Assembly: GCA_018136815.1 (NCBI GenBank) | Contig: CM030934.1 | Coordinates: forward strand, 962,979-1,026,978 | DNA: 64,000 nt | Reading direction: 5' to 3' | Source: Isochrysis galbana | Taxonomy: Eukaryota; Haptophyta; Isochrysidales; Isochrysidaceae | Shown here: positions 29,278-40,530 of the stretch, piece by piece | How positions within the stretch are numbered: position 1 is the first letter of the stretch | Layout: each line of letters starts with the position of its first letter | Notes under the pieces: model-generated | What the model was told of the DNA's origin: nothing | The model's input: the letters and a program-made list of their open reading frames with translations, nothing else | Databases searched by the model: none | Program-made: the position numbers and the translations under genes

Positions 29278-29345
29278 TCCTTCTTCTCTCTCCCTCTCTC
29301 TCTCCCTCTCTCTCTCCCTCCCTCCCTCTCTCTCTCTCTCCCTCT
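29217..29345. repeat. (CT)n/(GA)n microsatellite
   Basis: Almost uninterrupted CT repeat on the plus strand with CCCT interruptions. It sits 40 bp upstream of the alpha-kinase start codon and is purine on its coding strand. Confidence 0.95.
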
Positions 29346-29411
29346 CTCCGCACAGCGAAAGTTTGATTGCGGGATGATGTGAGCGCACGTGACAGCGCAC
29401 CTCTCCAGCAC

Positions 29412-30047
29412 TCTCCTTCTCTTCTCATATTTTTATCCATGCTTTTCCCTTTCTCTCGTTCGCGCGTCCGCTCACTCGCCCCCATCCCCACCGAAAACCC
29501 ACGACTGGGACGGACACATCTGAGTCCCGACCTGGTTTATTTTGTTTAATTTTAATTAACTAGTTGTTGGCCGCCATCTGCAAATAGCCCCCGAGTGGAA
29601 CCGGAAATCGCCAAATGCTCATTCACCCCATGGGGTGAATGAGAAGATTCTCCCAAAACGGTCTCACACCCACACTGGGTGTAACGAAAGTGTACCTGGT
29701 GTAGACCTTGACCTTGCGTTGATCGTAACTCCACGTTAGAGTGGTCCTAAGGCCTGACGAGGCCCAACACTCCTGGAGTCCATTGGAGGGATGTTTTGGA
29801 GGAAGAAGAAGGTGTCCAGCCTCTCAAATAAGTGATATGGGTTGATTTTGTATTTTTTGTTGTACTCAAAAACAAAATGAAATGTCTACACAGCAGCTAG
29901 CAACGCGAATCCACACCGACACGATCACGACTCCAGAGCCCCCTACATGTCACATGGACTGCGAACCCAGCCCATCACACATAGGGCCAGGTAAGAGTTT
30001 CGCGAAACTCATTGCAAAACTTGGGTCCCTTTTTTTGGCCGTAAAAC
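29412..30047. other. Intergenic; contains a perfect 26-bp palindrome at 29618-29643
   Basis: CTCATTCACCCCA is followed directly by its reverse complement TGGGGTGAATGAG, with no loop. No gene was recognised. The Gypsy LTR starts at 30048. Confidence 0.6.
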
Positions 30048-31219
30048 TGTTGTATTCCTGCCCATCTGAAGGCTGTAGGCATGAATATTCGTGTAAGGTA
30101 CGCGCTCACAATTACAATTGAACAGTTCCCCGTGTTGCCACTGACGCACAAGACACACAGATTCGGATTCCCCATGGTCTCAAGTCCAGGTTTGCAGATT
30201 TTGGTCTCGAAATTTGCGATTCGAATTTTGTTTTTGCTGTTACTATAATTGTTGGCTCGTTTAAGGTAATAAACCGGCATGACTTCGACTTCTCGTTCCG
30301 CAGTTGCTCTGCGAGACTCTCTCTCTCTCTCTCTCTCCGTCCTCCTCTCCTCGGCCGACGGAGGGAAGTTTCGTCCAAAACATTCTCCGGTCCCAGGATG
30401 TTCCGTGGGGGTCTCTCTGCGCTCCGCGAGGGAAAGGACGCGATCTCGCTCCGAGATCACCCTCGCGCCCTCCCACGCTGCCCCGCCGTGCCCTCGGTCC
30501 CTCGCCCCCCGCGGCAGGTTCTTCCTCTCGGCGTGCCATCCGTCGCCTCCGGCCGTTATATTATTCCCCCCCCCGCGCGAGGTTCTTCTCCTCCGCGCGC
30601 GGTTCGTTTCCTCCGGCCGTCGTTCGTTCCCCCCCCCCGCGCGCGCTGTTTCCCCCCCCTCGCTTCGATTCCTCTCGCGATTCCTTCGATGATTGCCTCC
30701 ATCTCGTCCGTTCTTCTTCGCGATTCTCGCGGAGGGGGTACCGATGTTTAACGTTAGTTTCGCCGCGTTTTCGGTGAAAGAAGGGAAGAACGAATGGCAC
30801 GCGCCCCGCGTCTCGCGTCTTGTTTCGTCGCCCCTTGCTCGTCGCTTGTCTAGAAGGTCTCTCTGCACATCGCCTTCTTCCCCCGCGCGAGTTTGGACCT
30901 CTCCTCGACCCTCCGCGTTGGCTTCAGCGGACGAGTTTTCACTTTAACGATAGTTTGAACCCTTCGTTTGCGTAGTTTTGCGCTCTCTTTCCGTATTTCT
31001 TCGCGCATGACGAGCGATCGCGACCTCAGCCTTTGTCGCACGGGGAGGGTTTGTTTATCGTATGATTCCGGAGTGTTTACGTTAGTTTTCTGAGCCCAAG
31101 GTCGTTGGGGTTTGGGTTTCTTGTGAGTGTTTTTGTAGCAACTTCGTCGAGTCCCACCGTGTTCCCAAGCGAGTCCCCCCGAGTTCCCGAGTCTATACCC
31201 CGAGTCAACGAGTCAATAC
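30048..31219 (+). repeat. 5' LTR of the Ty3/Gypsy element
   Basis: About 1.17 kb starting TGTTGTATTCCTGCCC and ending near GAGTCAACGAGTCAATAC. It lies directly upstream of gag. An inverted copy with the same two ends stands alone at 45449-46643, and a 430-bp partial copy is at 24553. The same-extent solo copy is what supports calling it an LTR. It contains a CT microsatellite and a C-rich middle. I did not recognise a tRNA primer-binding site just downstream. The long open frames inside it are composition artefacts. Confidence 0.75.
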
Positions 31220-31327
31220 CAGCCAAGCACGCGCCTGAGCCACCCCCAGTCGCCTGCCACCACCTCCCACAAGCCTCCTTCCACACTTCCGCGCCCTCCG
31301 TGCGTCGTGCGTCGTGCGTCGATCACC

Positions 31328-34093
31328 ATGCCCGTAGTCACCCCCGAGGAAAGCTCCATGAGCTCCCCGCAAGAACCGCATTCCGCGCTAGCTGCCGGCG
31401 CGCCCTCGCAGGCCATCTCCAAGAGTGAGATGAGCCTTGCTCTGACAAGCACAAAATCTTCGCTCGCGCCTTCGGCTCCGGTCGTCACGTCGAGTTCTTC
31501 CCTTGAGAAATCTTCATCGTCCCCGCGTCATGAGCCCGTCTCTTCTTCTTCTCTTCCCGAACTGTTCGGGTCGAAGTCTCCTGGGGAAGAGAGCCTCGTG
31601 GGACCCCTCCCTTCTTCAAAGGAGAGCCTTTCCGAGCCAGTTCTCCCCCCCTCTCGCCTCTCCGCGCCGACGGTCGAAGTTCCGCCGCCTCCGCGGGCCT
31701 CTACTCACACCCCGTCAACTGGAGCTGGAATGGGTCCTCTAGCCTCGTCCGTTGCTCCACCGGTGGCCTTTCCTCTCCTTTCTTTCGCTGATCCTTTGCC
31801 AAGTGTTCCTTCCTCTCTCAATCCCTCTGTGGTTGGTGCTGAAGATGATGTGGGTTCCGTCCGGTCCCTCCCTCCTTTCGAGCCCCCACCATATGAAGAG
31901 TTTGTTCCACCCCCGTCGACGTATTCGTACCCCAAACGTAACGTCGTTCCACCTCCGACCGCCACCGTCGGCGCCGCCCAAATCATGGACCAACAAGTCC
32001 AGATCGAGGCTCTCCGCGGCGCTGTCGACCGCCTCGAGTCCTCTACCCTCCAAGCCGCCCAGCGCCACGAAGAATTTCAGCGAGAGGTGGGGTCTACCTT
32101 CAACACGATACTCAACATTCTACAGGGCCAAGCGGGCACTACGACTTCGTCTCGAGTCGAAACTTCGCCACCGCTTGTGGAAGAAGGAGACAACTCCATC
32201 GGTGCTCCCCCTGCCTCGGCCAAGTTCCCTTCTCAACCTTTGCCCGCCGCGCCGTTCTCCGTTCCGCCAAATCCGATTTCCGATCCCGTACCCAATACAC
32301 CCGTTCCTGTCCCGTCTGTCAAGCCTGTTTCTGATCCCCAACCTCCACCCACCGTCGCGGGCCTCCGCTCGCTTCCAAATCCGGCGACTCGGCGGCATCC
32401 CGTCGATCCAAGCCTCGCCGGGGATGTTTCTGAGCGAGAGGTCATCCTAGCCTCATGGGACCAACTGTTTAACATGTCCCCCTATGAGGTAGCTTCTCTC
32501 TACAAGAACTCCGACGATTTCGAGCTAATCCACGCCATTCTCAACGGCGGCCTCTCTCGGGCCGGCAATGTTTGGCACTACCGTGTGTTTTTCGAGAAGG
32601 AGCACGTGACCAAGTGGGCTCGGAGCCGCTTCTTCCTCGACCGCACCCTCCATCACCAAGTCCGAATGGGCAAAGAACTTTCCGAGATCAAGTTCCCCAA
32701 GGGCCTGGCCTCGGACAACGTCCAGACAGCGGCCACCTCCTGGAATGATTTTCGTCTGTCCTTCATCAAGCCACTCGAGCGCGCCCTCTCGCTCGGCTGC
32801 GACCACCGTGAAATCTTTACATCCTTGCTAGCGGCCGCCAACTTGTGCACCACCGGCAACCAAAGGATTTACGCCTTCCTCCTCGATCTCGCCGAAGATC
32901 CGGTTCTCTCTCTCAATCCCGCGCTGGCCTGCGACGTGCTTCTCCGCAAGTGCGACGCCACCTTCGCGGCCAACGTGCCCGGCTTCGCCAAAGACTCCGC
33001 CTCCATAGAGTGGGACCGCCTCGTAGCCCGTGAAGCCGGCTCCGATCTCTTAGAGTTATCCAAGAATTTGGTGCGCGCGTACGTCCGCAAGATGGGTGAC
33101 GCGAAGGTGGATGCCACGACGGTCTGGGACCACCCAAACATGTCGCACGATATCAATCAACGATTCGAGTCCATCATTCGGAACGACAAGGTCGACGCGG
33201 CTCGCGGCGTGGATAACGCGACCAAGTTCGGCGAGTGTCTTGCGAAGACTCGCTTCCGCGTCGAGAACCACGAGCTCCCTCGTTCGGCCCTTTCGTGCGT
33301 CAACCTCTGCCAGCGCTACCTGAGCCCGTACGAACAAGCCCGCGCTGGCCAACAAGCGTCGGTCACGGTCGCCGCCGTGACGCCGCCGGCGACTACTTCC
33401 AAGTCCACCAAGACCGCCAAGGTTGCTAAGACTGCCTCTAACCCCGCAGACACTACGGCTTCGATGGTCGCCGCCGTCCAAGCGGCGGTGGCCGAGGCAT
33501 TAAAATCGCAAAACAACAACTCGAACCGCAAGGCGACTGGCGCTGACAATCGTCGGGCTCCGCCTCCGCCTACGAATTACTCCGCATCGTCTCCGTTACC
33601 GGACGCACTTCTTGACCGTCCCCTCGGCAAAAGCACGTCTTCCCGTCGCCAATGTGATCCCCCTCCGAACGGCCTTGGGCTTCCGGCCGATTCGGGCCTC
33701 TCGGAATGGGATCCAGGTAGCTGGTCTCGAGCGCGAGCCCGCTTCTGGCAAATCTCTCGTTACGCGGGTCACCCGGCCCTTCGCGCTGCGCTCACGCGCT
33801 GCCGTCCCTCGGATGCCACCATGACGGCGCCGCGTCTCGACGACTTAGACCGCGACGTCAAGGAGTGGACCGACGCCAACGGCTGCGCGTACTGCGCCTT
33901 TCGTCCCCGGGCTCCATCTGGTACGCCCGAGGCAGACTTGTGGAAGTATGGCACGGGCGACGGAGCTCATAACCCCGTCGTTTGCCAACCATACATTCGT
34001 TTTCTCTGCGAAGGCGGCAGTGGCGAGTGTGGTAACGACCCAGAAGTCCACCGCCGCCTCCGCACGATGGTTGTTCTCCGTCCGGCCCAGTAG
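31328..34093 (+). CDS. gag: Gypsy-type retrotransposon gag-like protein
   Basis: 921 residues from ATG 31328 (MPVVTPEESSMSS). The first 370 residues are Ser/Pro-rich with a short coiled coil (QIEALRGAVDRLESS, QRHEEFQREV). Residues about 375-650 form a conserved-looking helical region (SWDQLFNMSPYEVASLYKNS, RSRFFLDRTLHHQVRMGKEL, YLSPYEQARAGQ) in the place of a capsid. A basic Ala/Lys/Thr linker and poly-Asn follow, then a C-terminal Cys/His-rich segment: CAYC-x30-C-x7-C-x6-C. This is not the classical CCHC knuckle, so nucleic-acid binding is inferred. The gene is intact and sits between the LTR and pol, in a different frame from pol. A decayed copy of its first 30 codons is at 50889-50990. Confidence 0.75.
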   Translation: MPVVTPEESSMSSPQEPHSALAAGAPSQAISKSEMSLALTSTKSSLAPSAPVVTSSSSLEKSSSSPRHEPVSSSSLPELFGSKSPGEESLVGPLPSSKESLSEPVLPPSRLSAPTVEVPPPPRASTHTPSTGAGMGPLASSVAPPVAFPLLSFADPLPSVPSSLNPSVVGAEDDVGSVRSLPPFEPPPYEEFVPPPSTYSYPKRNVVPPPTATVGAAQIMDQQVQIEALRGAVDRLESSTLQAAQRHEEFQREVGSTFNTILNILQGQAGTTTSSRVETSPPLVEEGDNSIGAPPASAKFPSQPLPAAPFSVPPNPISDPVPNTPVPVPSVKPVSDPQPPPTVAGLRSLPNPATRRHPVDPSLAGDVSEREVILASWDQLFNMSPYEVASLYKNSDDFELIHAILNGGLSRAGNVWHYRVFFEKEHVTKWARSRFFLDRTLHHQVRMGKELSEIKFPKGLASDNVQTAATSWNDFRLSFIKPLERALSLGCDHREIFTSLLAAANLCTTGNQRIYAFLLDLAEDPVLSLNPALACDVLLRKCDATFAANVPGFAKDSASIEWDRLVAREAGSDLLELSKNLVRAYVRKMGDAKVDATTVWDHPNMSHDINQRFESIIRNDKVDAARGVDNATKFGECLAKTRFRVENHELPRSALSCVNLCQRYLSPYEQARAGQQASVTVAAVTPPATTSKSTKTAKVAKTASNPADTTASMVAAVQAAVAEALKSQNNNSNRKATGADNRRAPPPPTNYSASSPLPDALLDRPLGKSTSSRRQCDPPPNGLGLPADSGLSEWDPGSWSRARARFWQISRYAGHPALRAALTRCRPSDATMTAPRLDDLDRDVKEWTDANGCAYCAFRPRAPSGTPEADLWKYGTGDGAHNPVVCQPYIRFLCEGGSGECGNDPEVHRRLRTMVVLRPAQ

Positions 34094-35582
34094 GTCGCCG
34101 GCGGGGCCCACGTCCGCGCTGTTACCCCGCTACCAGTCCAGGGTAGTGGGCCTGAACGCCACCCACCAAAAGATCGTATTACGCTACGGCCGAGTACTTC
34201 TACGGCCTCCAACCGGTACCCCAAGATTCCCCAAGTTCCAGACAAGCCCTGCCACCTCCATCCCCCTCTTTCTCCTGCCTCCTCGCCGATTGCCCCTATT
34301 TCTCCCAATGCCGATGATTCCATCCTGATTCTCGATATCACGCACGAGTCCTCAAAACCAAGTCAACCGTCACCGCCTCTCTATCAACTCAAGCCGCTCA
34401 ACCGCTACCCCCGCCACTCCTCAAGCATCCCCAGTCCAAGACCTCACGGTCTGCGAAAATCCAGCCGCCGCAGGCCCAATCCAACCTTCAATCCTTCAAA
34501 TCAAATTTCGCATGTCCGAGCCACAAAACGTCTCCCGAGTACGAGTCCGAGTCCAAGTCACGTTCAGAATTACCCTCTTCGTCTTACGCCACCGCGAGCC
34601 CATCTACGAGTCTGAGCCCAGTCCAGTCATCACCGGTATCACCAGTCTCCATTACTACGACGATGGAGGCGCAGTTCTCCGGTTCTTCCCCACTTTCTTT
34701 CGAGTCCGAGTCCAAGCCTGTTTTGAGCAAACCCCGTTCTGAGCCATCCGAGTCCGAGTCCGAGTCCGAGTCCGAGTTTACAACGTCACCGAGTCCTACC
34801 ACGCGGTCGACCGCAGGATTAACGGAGCTCCAGCCACTCACTGAGCCTCCGACGACCACTCCTTCCGCGGGAGTGTTCACCTTCGGTCCTCCGCGCCCCG
34901 AGTCTGAGTCATTTGGAATCTCCGGTCACTTCCAGAATTCCAACCACAACCGAGCCCCGTTTCACGAGCCACCGCGTATCGAGTCCAAACACAAGCTGAC
35001 GCCGAAGCCCTCGACGACAGCCACTGTGTCCTTGTCCGAGCCACCGTTCCGAGTCTCGCCGCAGCCGGCCTGCCACTCCAGCAGGCTGCACGCCGCCGAG
35101 CCGATCCCTTCCGTTTCCGTTCCGAGTCCGAGTCCAATCGCACAAGACAGTGCATCCCGAGCCCGCGTAATCAAGCCCGTCACCGAGTCCGAGATTTCGG
35201 CCGCACCGAGCCAACCGGTGCTGGCCACCGTGCCCCTATTGTCATCACAAGCTTCAGCTTCGTCCTCACCGACGGTTGCGACGCCAGGGGCTTCACCTTT
35301 GAGCCGGCCCCGTCCGTTCCCATTTCGAAAGTTAGCCCTGTTATTGGCGTCCAGCACGCCAGAAACGACGAGTCCGAGTCCGAGTACAAATTAACGTCAC
35401 CGCGGAGTCCGCGGTCGACCACCGGCGTTCCCACGCCACCCCATCAACCGAGAGCCCTGGAGGAGCTTGAACAGCCGTCTCCTAGCCCCTCTCAAGTCGC
35501 CGAGTCTTCCGAATTCGAGTCTGAATCCACCGTAATTTCAGCGGTCCATCCACCCGCTAGCCCGAGCCAAGTCCTCCGAAGA
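34094..35582 (+). other. Gag-pol spacer with (GAGTCC)n-type repeats
   Basis: 1.5 kb between gag and the main pol frame, with a 243-codon open frame at 34663-35394 that is Ser/Glu/Pro-rich (ESESESESE from a GAGTCC hexanucleotide tract near 34749). No domain is visible. It may be a disordered N-terminal part of pol in another frame, or a decayed linker. Confidence 0.5.
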
Positions 35583-38500
35583 ATGCTTCGCATTGCAGAA
35601 CCTCTTCGGCCACTACCCACGCCAGCCGCTGCCGCAGAGCCACCACCCTGGCCCCAGCCTTCCCCGCAGCCGGCTTCTACGACAGCCACGTCCCTTCTTT
35701 CGCCGGCGCCGACCCCGCCGACGACAGAATGCAACGACGTCTCCTCTTCCGACGTGACCATGGAGAGTGACCACAACTCCTCTGCACGTCGAGGAACGGC
35801 GGCCTCCCAAACCGAGCTTCTACGCCCATTGAGCCAGCCCAACCGAGTCCCTGAGCCATGTCCTTCATGTCTCTCACCGGTGGTCTCGCGGCCGCGGCGT
35901 CCGTCGCCGCCGTCCGACACCCCACTTCCCCGAGTTTCTTCGTCAATCCCGTCCTCCGAGCCCGTCTCTACGTCGTCGATATCCGAGTCTTCTTCCATTC
36001 GTCCTACGTCGCTGCGGCCACCGGTCGCCGCCTCCGAGCACTGCCTGCCTCTCGATACCACTGCCACCACCATCATGCGCGTGGCAGCGATCAATGCGTC
36101 CGCGATCCAGTCCTTCGATTCCTCTCAAAACAACTCCGATGTCGGCACCCGTGATGATACCCCGTCACCCGCTCTCCACGCTCTCGCCTCTCTTCGTGCA
36201 CGAGCGAGCGGCTCTGCGGTGGTATTACCTCGGCACCTCACGGAGGCAGCCCAAGAGCTTCGCCGGCCTCGCAATGGCACCCTAGCCTCGCCTGCCGCCG
36301 CGCTACCCAAGCACTTCGATGAGCTTTGCGCTGAGCTCACGAAGATGAATCAACGAGTCCAAGACGGGCTGACGTCTGGCTGTCACGCACCACGCGTTCT
36401 CGTCGTTGGCGAGACGAGCGGCGTCGTCTCCTCCATGTTCCTACTCGCCGGTGCTGATGTAGCTACGTGCGATTTGTATCCTTCCGAGATCGATTACGTG
36501 CCCCACTTCCAAGGCGACGCGCTTCATGTCCAAAACCTAGGTTGGGACCTAGTCATCGCCCACCCGCCCTGCACGTACCTCTCCGCTGTCAGCAGTCAAT
36601 GGCTCTCCCAAGAACCCGGACGTCGTGCCGCTCTTGAGTCGGCCGCTCGCGTCTTCAAGTCAATGGCCTCCGCCACTGCTCCGTTTGTAGCGGTCGAGAA
36701 CCCTCGGATGCATGCGGAAGCTCGCCGTTTAGTCGGGGGGTTGACCCCGACCCAATTCGTCCAACCCTGGGAGCACGGCACTGGACACCAGAAAGCCACC
36801 GGGTTGTACCTCACCAAAGGGCTGCCGCCCCTCCAGCCAACTTGCGTCGTGGATGGCCGTGAGTCGGCCATGGCTAACCTCTCTCCTTCACCGCACCGTG
36901 GCGCTCTTCGCAGCCGCACCTACGTCGGTGTAGCTGGAGCGATGGCGATCCATTGGATGCCGGTTCTTCTTCGACATTTGAGCCAACAGCGAGACCAGAC
37001 GTCGACGAAGAAATTGTCCGCGTTAGAGCTACTCGCTTGCGCGCGGTGCAGCCTATTGGACCGGCCTTCACTTAGCTCGACCGAGGCTACCGCCTACGAG
37101 CCGTGGTCGGCTCTTCATCGTTATGAGAGGGGGAGGGAAACGAGTGAAGTTTCTTCCGACCCCGTTGTTTCCCGTCCAGCTACTCCCGAGTCAGACAACC
37201 ACGAAGACCAAAAAGAAACCCACGATAACCACGACAACGACACGCCACTCCACGCCTCCGAGTCTACACTCCACGACCCATTCTCTCCATGGACCGCCCC
37301 GCCTCCGGCACGCGCGAGCTCGCCGCGTCCGACGACGCCGACGACTCTCCGGAAGCGGCGCCAACAATGGCAATCATTCGGAGTGAACGGGGACCAGAAA
37401 TGGTCCAACGTCACGCTCGAAACCGCTGACGAAATAAGAGCGCAAGCTCTAGCCGGACGAAACGCCGACGAGGAATCCGACCTCGCCGCTGCCGTCCGAG
37501 CGCCGATCGAGTTCGTGGAAGCCAAAGGCATCCGCGCCGAAGAGCTAGCCTCATTAGTTCGAAGACCCAAGACAGAAGCCCAAGCCCGTCTCGAGAAAGA
37601 TTGGGAAAAGATGTCCGACCACCCGAGGCACCCCACCGACAAGAGAGGCCTGGGCTACACTAGTCCCAAGCTATCACCCTGTACCGCTACCAACGAGGAC
37701 GACCCCTCTAGGCCCTCTGCCACGATAGCGGCAGTCGGAGTACCCGAAGAGACGACGACCAGTTTGACGACGAATTCACCCGAGCAACGACGCTGGCGAC
37801 CAACCCCGTCCCTGTCCGACACCATTGCACACGTGACCGCGCACCGGCCGGAGAGCGTCGTGGATACCCTACCATCTGCCTACCCAAGGCATTGTCTATA
37901 TGTTCGAGATCTAATGGTCTGCCGCTCCGGCGAGGCTGCCGGCAAAGAAGGAGTAATCTTAGCCGACTCCGCCCTCACGGTCAACAGCACACTCGCTGAC
38001 ACCGGAGCTGGCCCGTCGGTCGTGACCACTTCCCTCTTGTCCAGCCTACCCAACGACGCATGCGTCGAGCGGCTGCCGCAAGCCGTAGTGACACCGCTCC
38101 ATGGCCCAGACGGCCTACCTCTTATCACGCGAGGCAAGGCTCGAATCGTTTTCTCCGTCGGTGGATTTCTCTTTCGTCATACGTTCATGGTGATTGAAGG
38201 CAACCCGATGCTACTGCTCGGGAACGACTTCTTAGCTACGCACGCCGCTTCGATTCAGCTCGCCTCCGACAGCGCGGACGGCTCTATCACCCTCGGTGCC
38301 CCATCCACGGTGGCTCCTCTTGAGGTTAATGGCAGTCCAAGCCCCGACGCTCCGCCGATCTTTCGCGTCTCGACGTCACCGATAGCGGTGGTCCCTGTCA
38401 GCATGACTTGTGCACAGGTCTGTCCGACCTCCGCGAACCCAATCACGACTGACTTCTTCCGAGGGCCGCAAGCCGCCGAAAACGACAACCAGCTAGTCTC

Positions 38501-39928
38501 CGAGCCGCTCTTCAACACGGCCGATGAGTTTGCCGCCAAAGCGCCGGCGTCTTGTGGCTCCGAGTACCTCCTATATACCCATGAACCTATCACGATCCCG
38601 GCCTATCATCGGGCGACGTTTCACGTCCGAATTCCGCTAGCTCTTCGAGAACACGAAGACTGCGCCATGCTCGTGGACCGGCTCCCTACACGCGAGACTA
38701 TTGACAGCTCTCCGCTCGTCATCCCTCAAGTAGAGAGGCCGAAATCCGACCACACCATCGCGGTTACGGTGGCCAATACTGACCCCAAACCACTACACCT
38801 TCCGTCGTTCCATCCTGTAGCTTCGCTACAGGTTCGATTCAAGATTCACGCTGGAACTTATCACCGCGTCGGTGACAATAACTCGCCGGATGTGATTGAG
38901 TCGCTCAACGAGGACCAACGCAAGCTCCTCGAGGCAGCCAAGATCGACCCCGAGGGCCGTCTCTCGATGCCCCAACGTGAACAAGTTCGTCGTCTACTGG
39001 CCCGACGTATCGCTGCTTTCGCAATTGACCCGACTAACCCGAATCACACTCACGTGATGGAGGTAGAGCTACCGCTCAACCCCGGAGCCGAAGCTCACCG
39101 TCACGCACCGTCTAGAGTTGGACGAGAGGGTGAGAAGATCATAGAGGACGAAGTTTGCAAGATGGAGTCCGCGGGCATCATTAGGAAATCAAATTCGTCG
39201 TGGGCCTCTCGAGTCGTGTTAGTCACTAAGAAGGATGGCTCCGTACGTTTCTGCGTAGATTATCGCGACGTCAACTCCAAGCTTCGTCTAGAGGACAGCC
39301 CTCTTCCCCTCACGGTAGAAGCCATCGACCGATTGTCGTCCGGTCAAGGCAACCTCGATTCTCTATTCCTTTGCACCCTGGACCTGGCATCTGGTTTCTG
39401 GGGTATACGATCAAAGAATCCGATAAACATATCACCGCGTTCACTACTCATCGCGGCAAGTACGAGTTCAATTACTTGCCTTTCGGTGTTCAATCCGGTC
39501 CCTCGTATATGTGCCGCCTCATGGACGCCGTTCTCGGTGGGCTGGCATGGGAGATTTGTATGCCATACTTGGATGATGTCGGCGCCTGGTCGACAGGTGT
39601 AGGTGACTCGCTGCAGGCCAGGGAAGAGTCGTCATTCCAACAAATGTTACACCGTCTTGATCTTGTCTTGGAACGTCTCATCTGGGCGGGCCTCACTTGC
39701 AAGATGTCGAAATGCGTTTTCTTTGCCACCTCGGCTGAATATCTCGGCCACGTTGTTTCGCGTGAAGGTCTTCGGATGGATCCCAAGAAAGTGGAAGCTG
39801 TCTCGAAAATCGACCCAACCCAAATCAACTCGATCGAAGCCGTCCGTTCGTTCCTTGGATTGTGCTCCTACTACCGCCGTTTCATCCGTCGTTTTGCGAT
39901 CCGTGCGGCGCCGTTAACCGCTCTCACG
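35583..39928 (+). CDS. pol: Gypsy pol: methyltransferase-like domain, retropepsin, reverse transcriptase; frameshifted and cut by gap
   Basis: The main frame runs 35583-39602 (1339 codons) and the reverse transcriptase continues in a second frame (from about 39400) to the assembly gap. Order: Ser/Pro-rich N-terminus; DNA cytosine methyltransferase-like domain, about residues 268-470; a linker; retropepsin with the active-site DTGA at about residue 805 and the LLLGNDF strand; a beta-rich region (about 1000-1100); and a Ty3/Gypsy reverse transcriptase with KKDGSVRFCVDYRDVN, TLDLASGF, then in the second frame FNYLPFGVQSGPSYMCRLMD and the catalytic YLDD (39567-39578), followed by the thumb/connection start GLCSYYRRFIRRFA. 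One G appears missing from the GGGG run near 39402: restoring it would give the normal 21-residue spacing between DLxSG and TAF. RNase H and integrase are absent because of the gap. Confidence 0.88.
36385..36990 (+). other. Phage-type DNA cytosine methyltransferase-like domain inside pol
   Basis: About 200 residues within the pol frame. It starts with a SAM-binding-like strand-loop (VLVVGETSGVVSS), then an acidic strand end (ATCDLYPSE), a GDA/D-LVIAHPPCTYLS segment where PPC matches motif IV of C5-cytosine methyltransferases, AVENPRMHAEA (motif VI, ENV/ENP), QPWEHGTGHQKATGLYL, and RSRTYVGVAGAMAIHW at the end. The order and spacing are those of the compact methylase-like proteins common in phage genomes. 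All key motif residues are present, so activity is possible, but a regulatory or structural role is equally open. Confidence 0.75.
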
Positions 39929-40028
39929 NNNNNNNNNNNNNNNNNNNNNNNNNNNNNNNNNNNNNNNNNNNNNNNNNNNNNNNNNNNNNNNNNNNNNNNN
40001 NNNNNNNNNNNNNNNNNNNNNNNNNNNN
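39929..40028. other. Assembly gap (100 N)
   Basis: Exactly 100 N, the conventional length for a gap of unknown size. It removes the rest of the Gypsy element; the sequence after it shows no RNase H, integrase or LTR. Confidence 1.
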
Positions 40029-40494
40029 CCTTTCTCCCTCTCTCTCTCTCCCTCCTCTTTGTGGTTGGTGGCCACGCGGGCGCTGGGCCGCCAGGACTCT
40101 CTCTCTCCTCTCTCTCTGAGGTCATACAACGTGCTCTCACCCCCGCTGAAATCTTCACATAACTGATAGACTTGTACAGTACCAGGATGAGGTTTGAGGA
40201 TGAGAAAGAGGGAGAGAAGAGAGTGCTTCTACTGTTTAAAAAGAGAGACGGAAGAAAGAAAAGACGAGAGGAGAAGAGCGAGGAGAGGCGAGGAGGGAGG
40301 AGTCGAGGGAAGGGGGGGGGGGGGGGGAGTCCTCTGTCCCCCTCTTCTTCCTTCTCTCTCTTCTTTTATTATGGAATTTTCAAAAAAAATGTGGGGGAAC
40401 CATTCTCGACTTCCTCCAAGAGAGAGAAACAGAGAAAGGCAGAGAGAGAAGGGGGGAGGGGGGGAGAGGCACAGGGAGAGATGGAGAGAGAGCA

Positions 40495-40530
<36 letters not shown>

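Noticed and set aside
29181..29411. N-terminal extension of the alpha-kinase protein (RERERERE)
   Set aside because: It is translation of the GA microsatellite. The ATG at 29180 starts the first non-repetitive sequence and gives a myristoylation-like MGNGPS.
29975..30868. Long open frame on the minus strand inside the LTR
   Set aside because: The LTR is GC-rich and contains a CT microsatellite, giving open frames on both strands with Arg/Glu or Ser/Pro runs and no domain. The inverted LTR at 45449-46643 shows equivalent frames broken differently.
34663..35394. Separate retrotransposon gene between gag and pol
   Set aside because: Composition is a Ser/Glu/Pro repeat without domains; treated as a spacer or linker.
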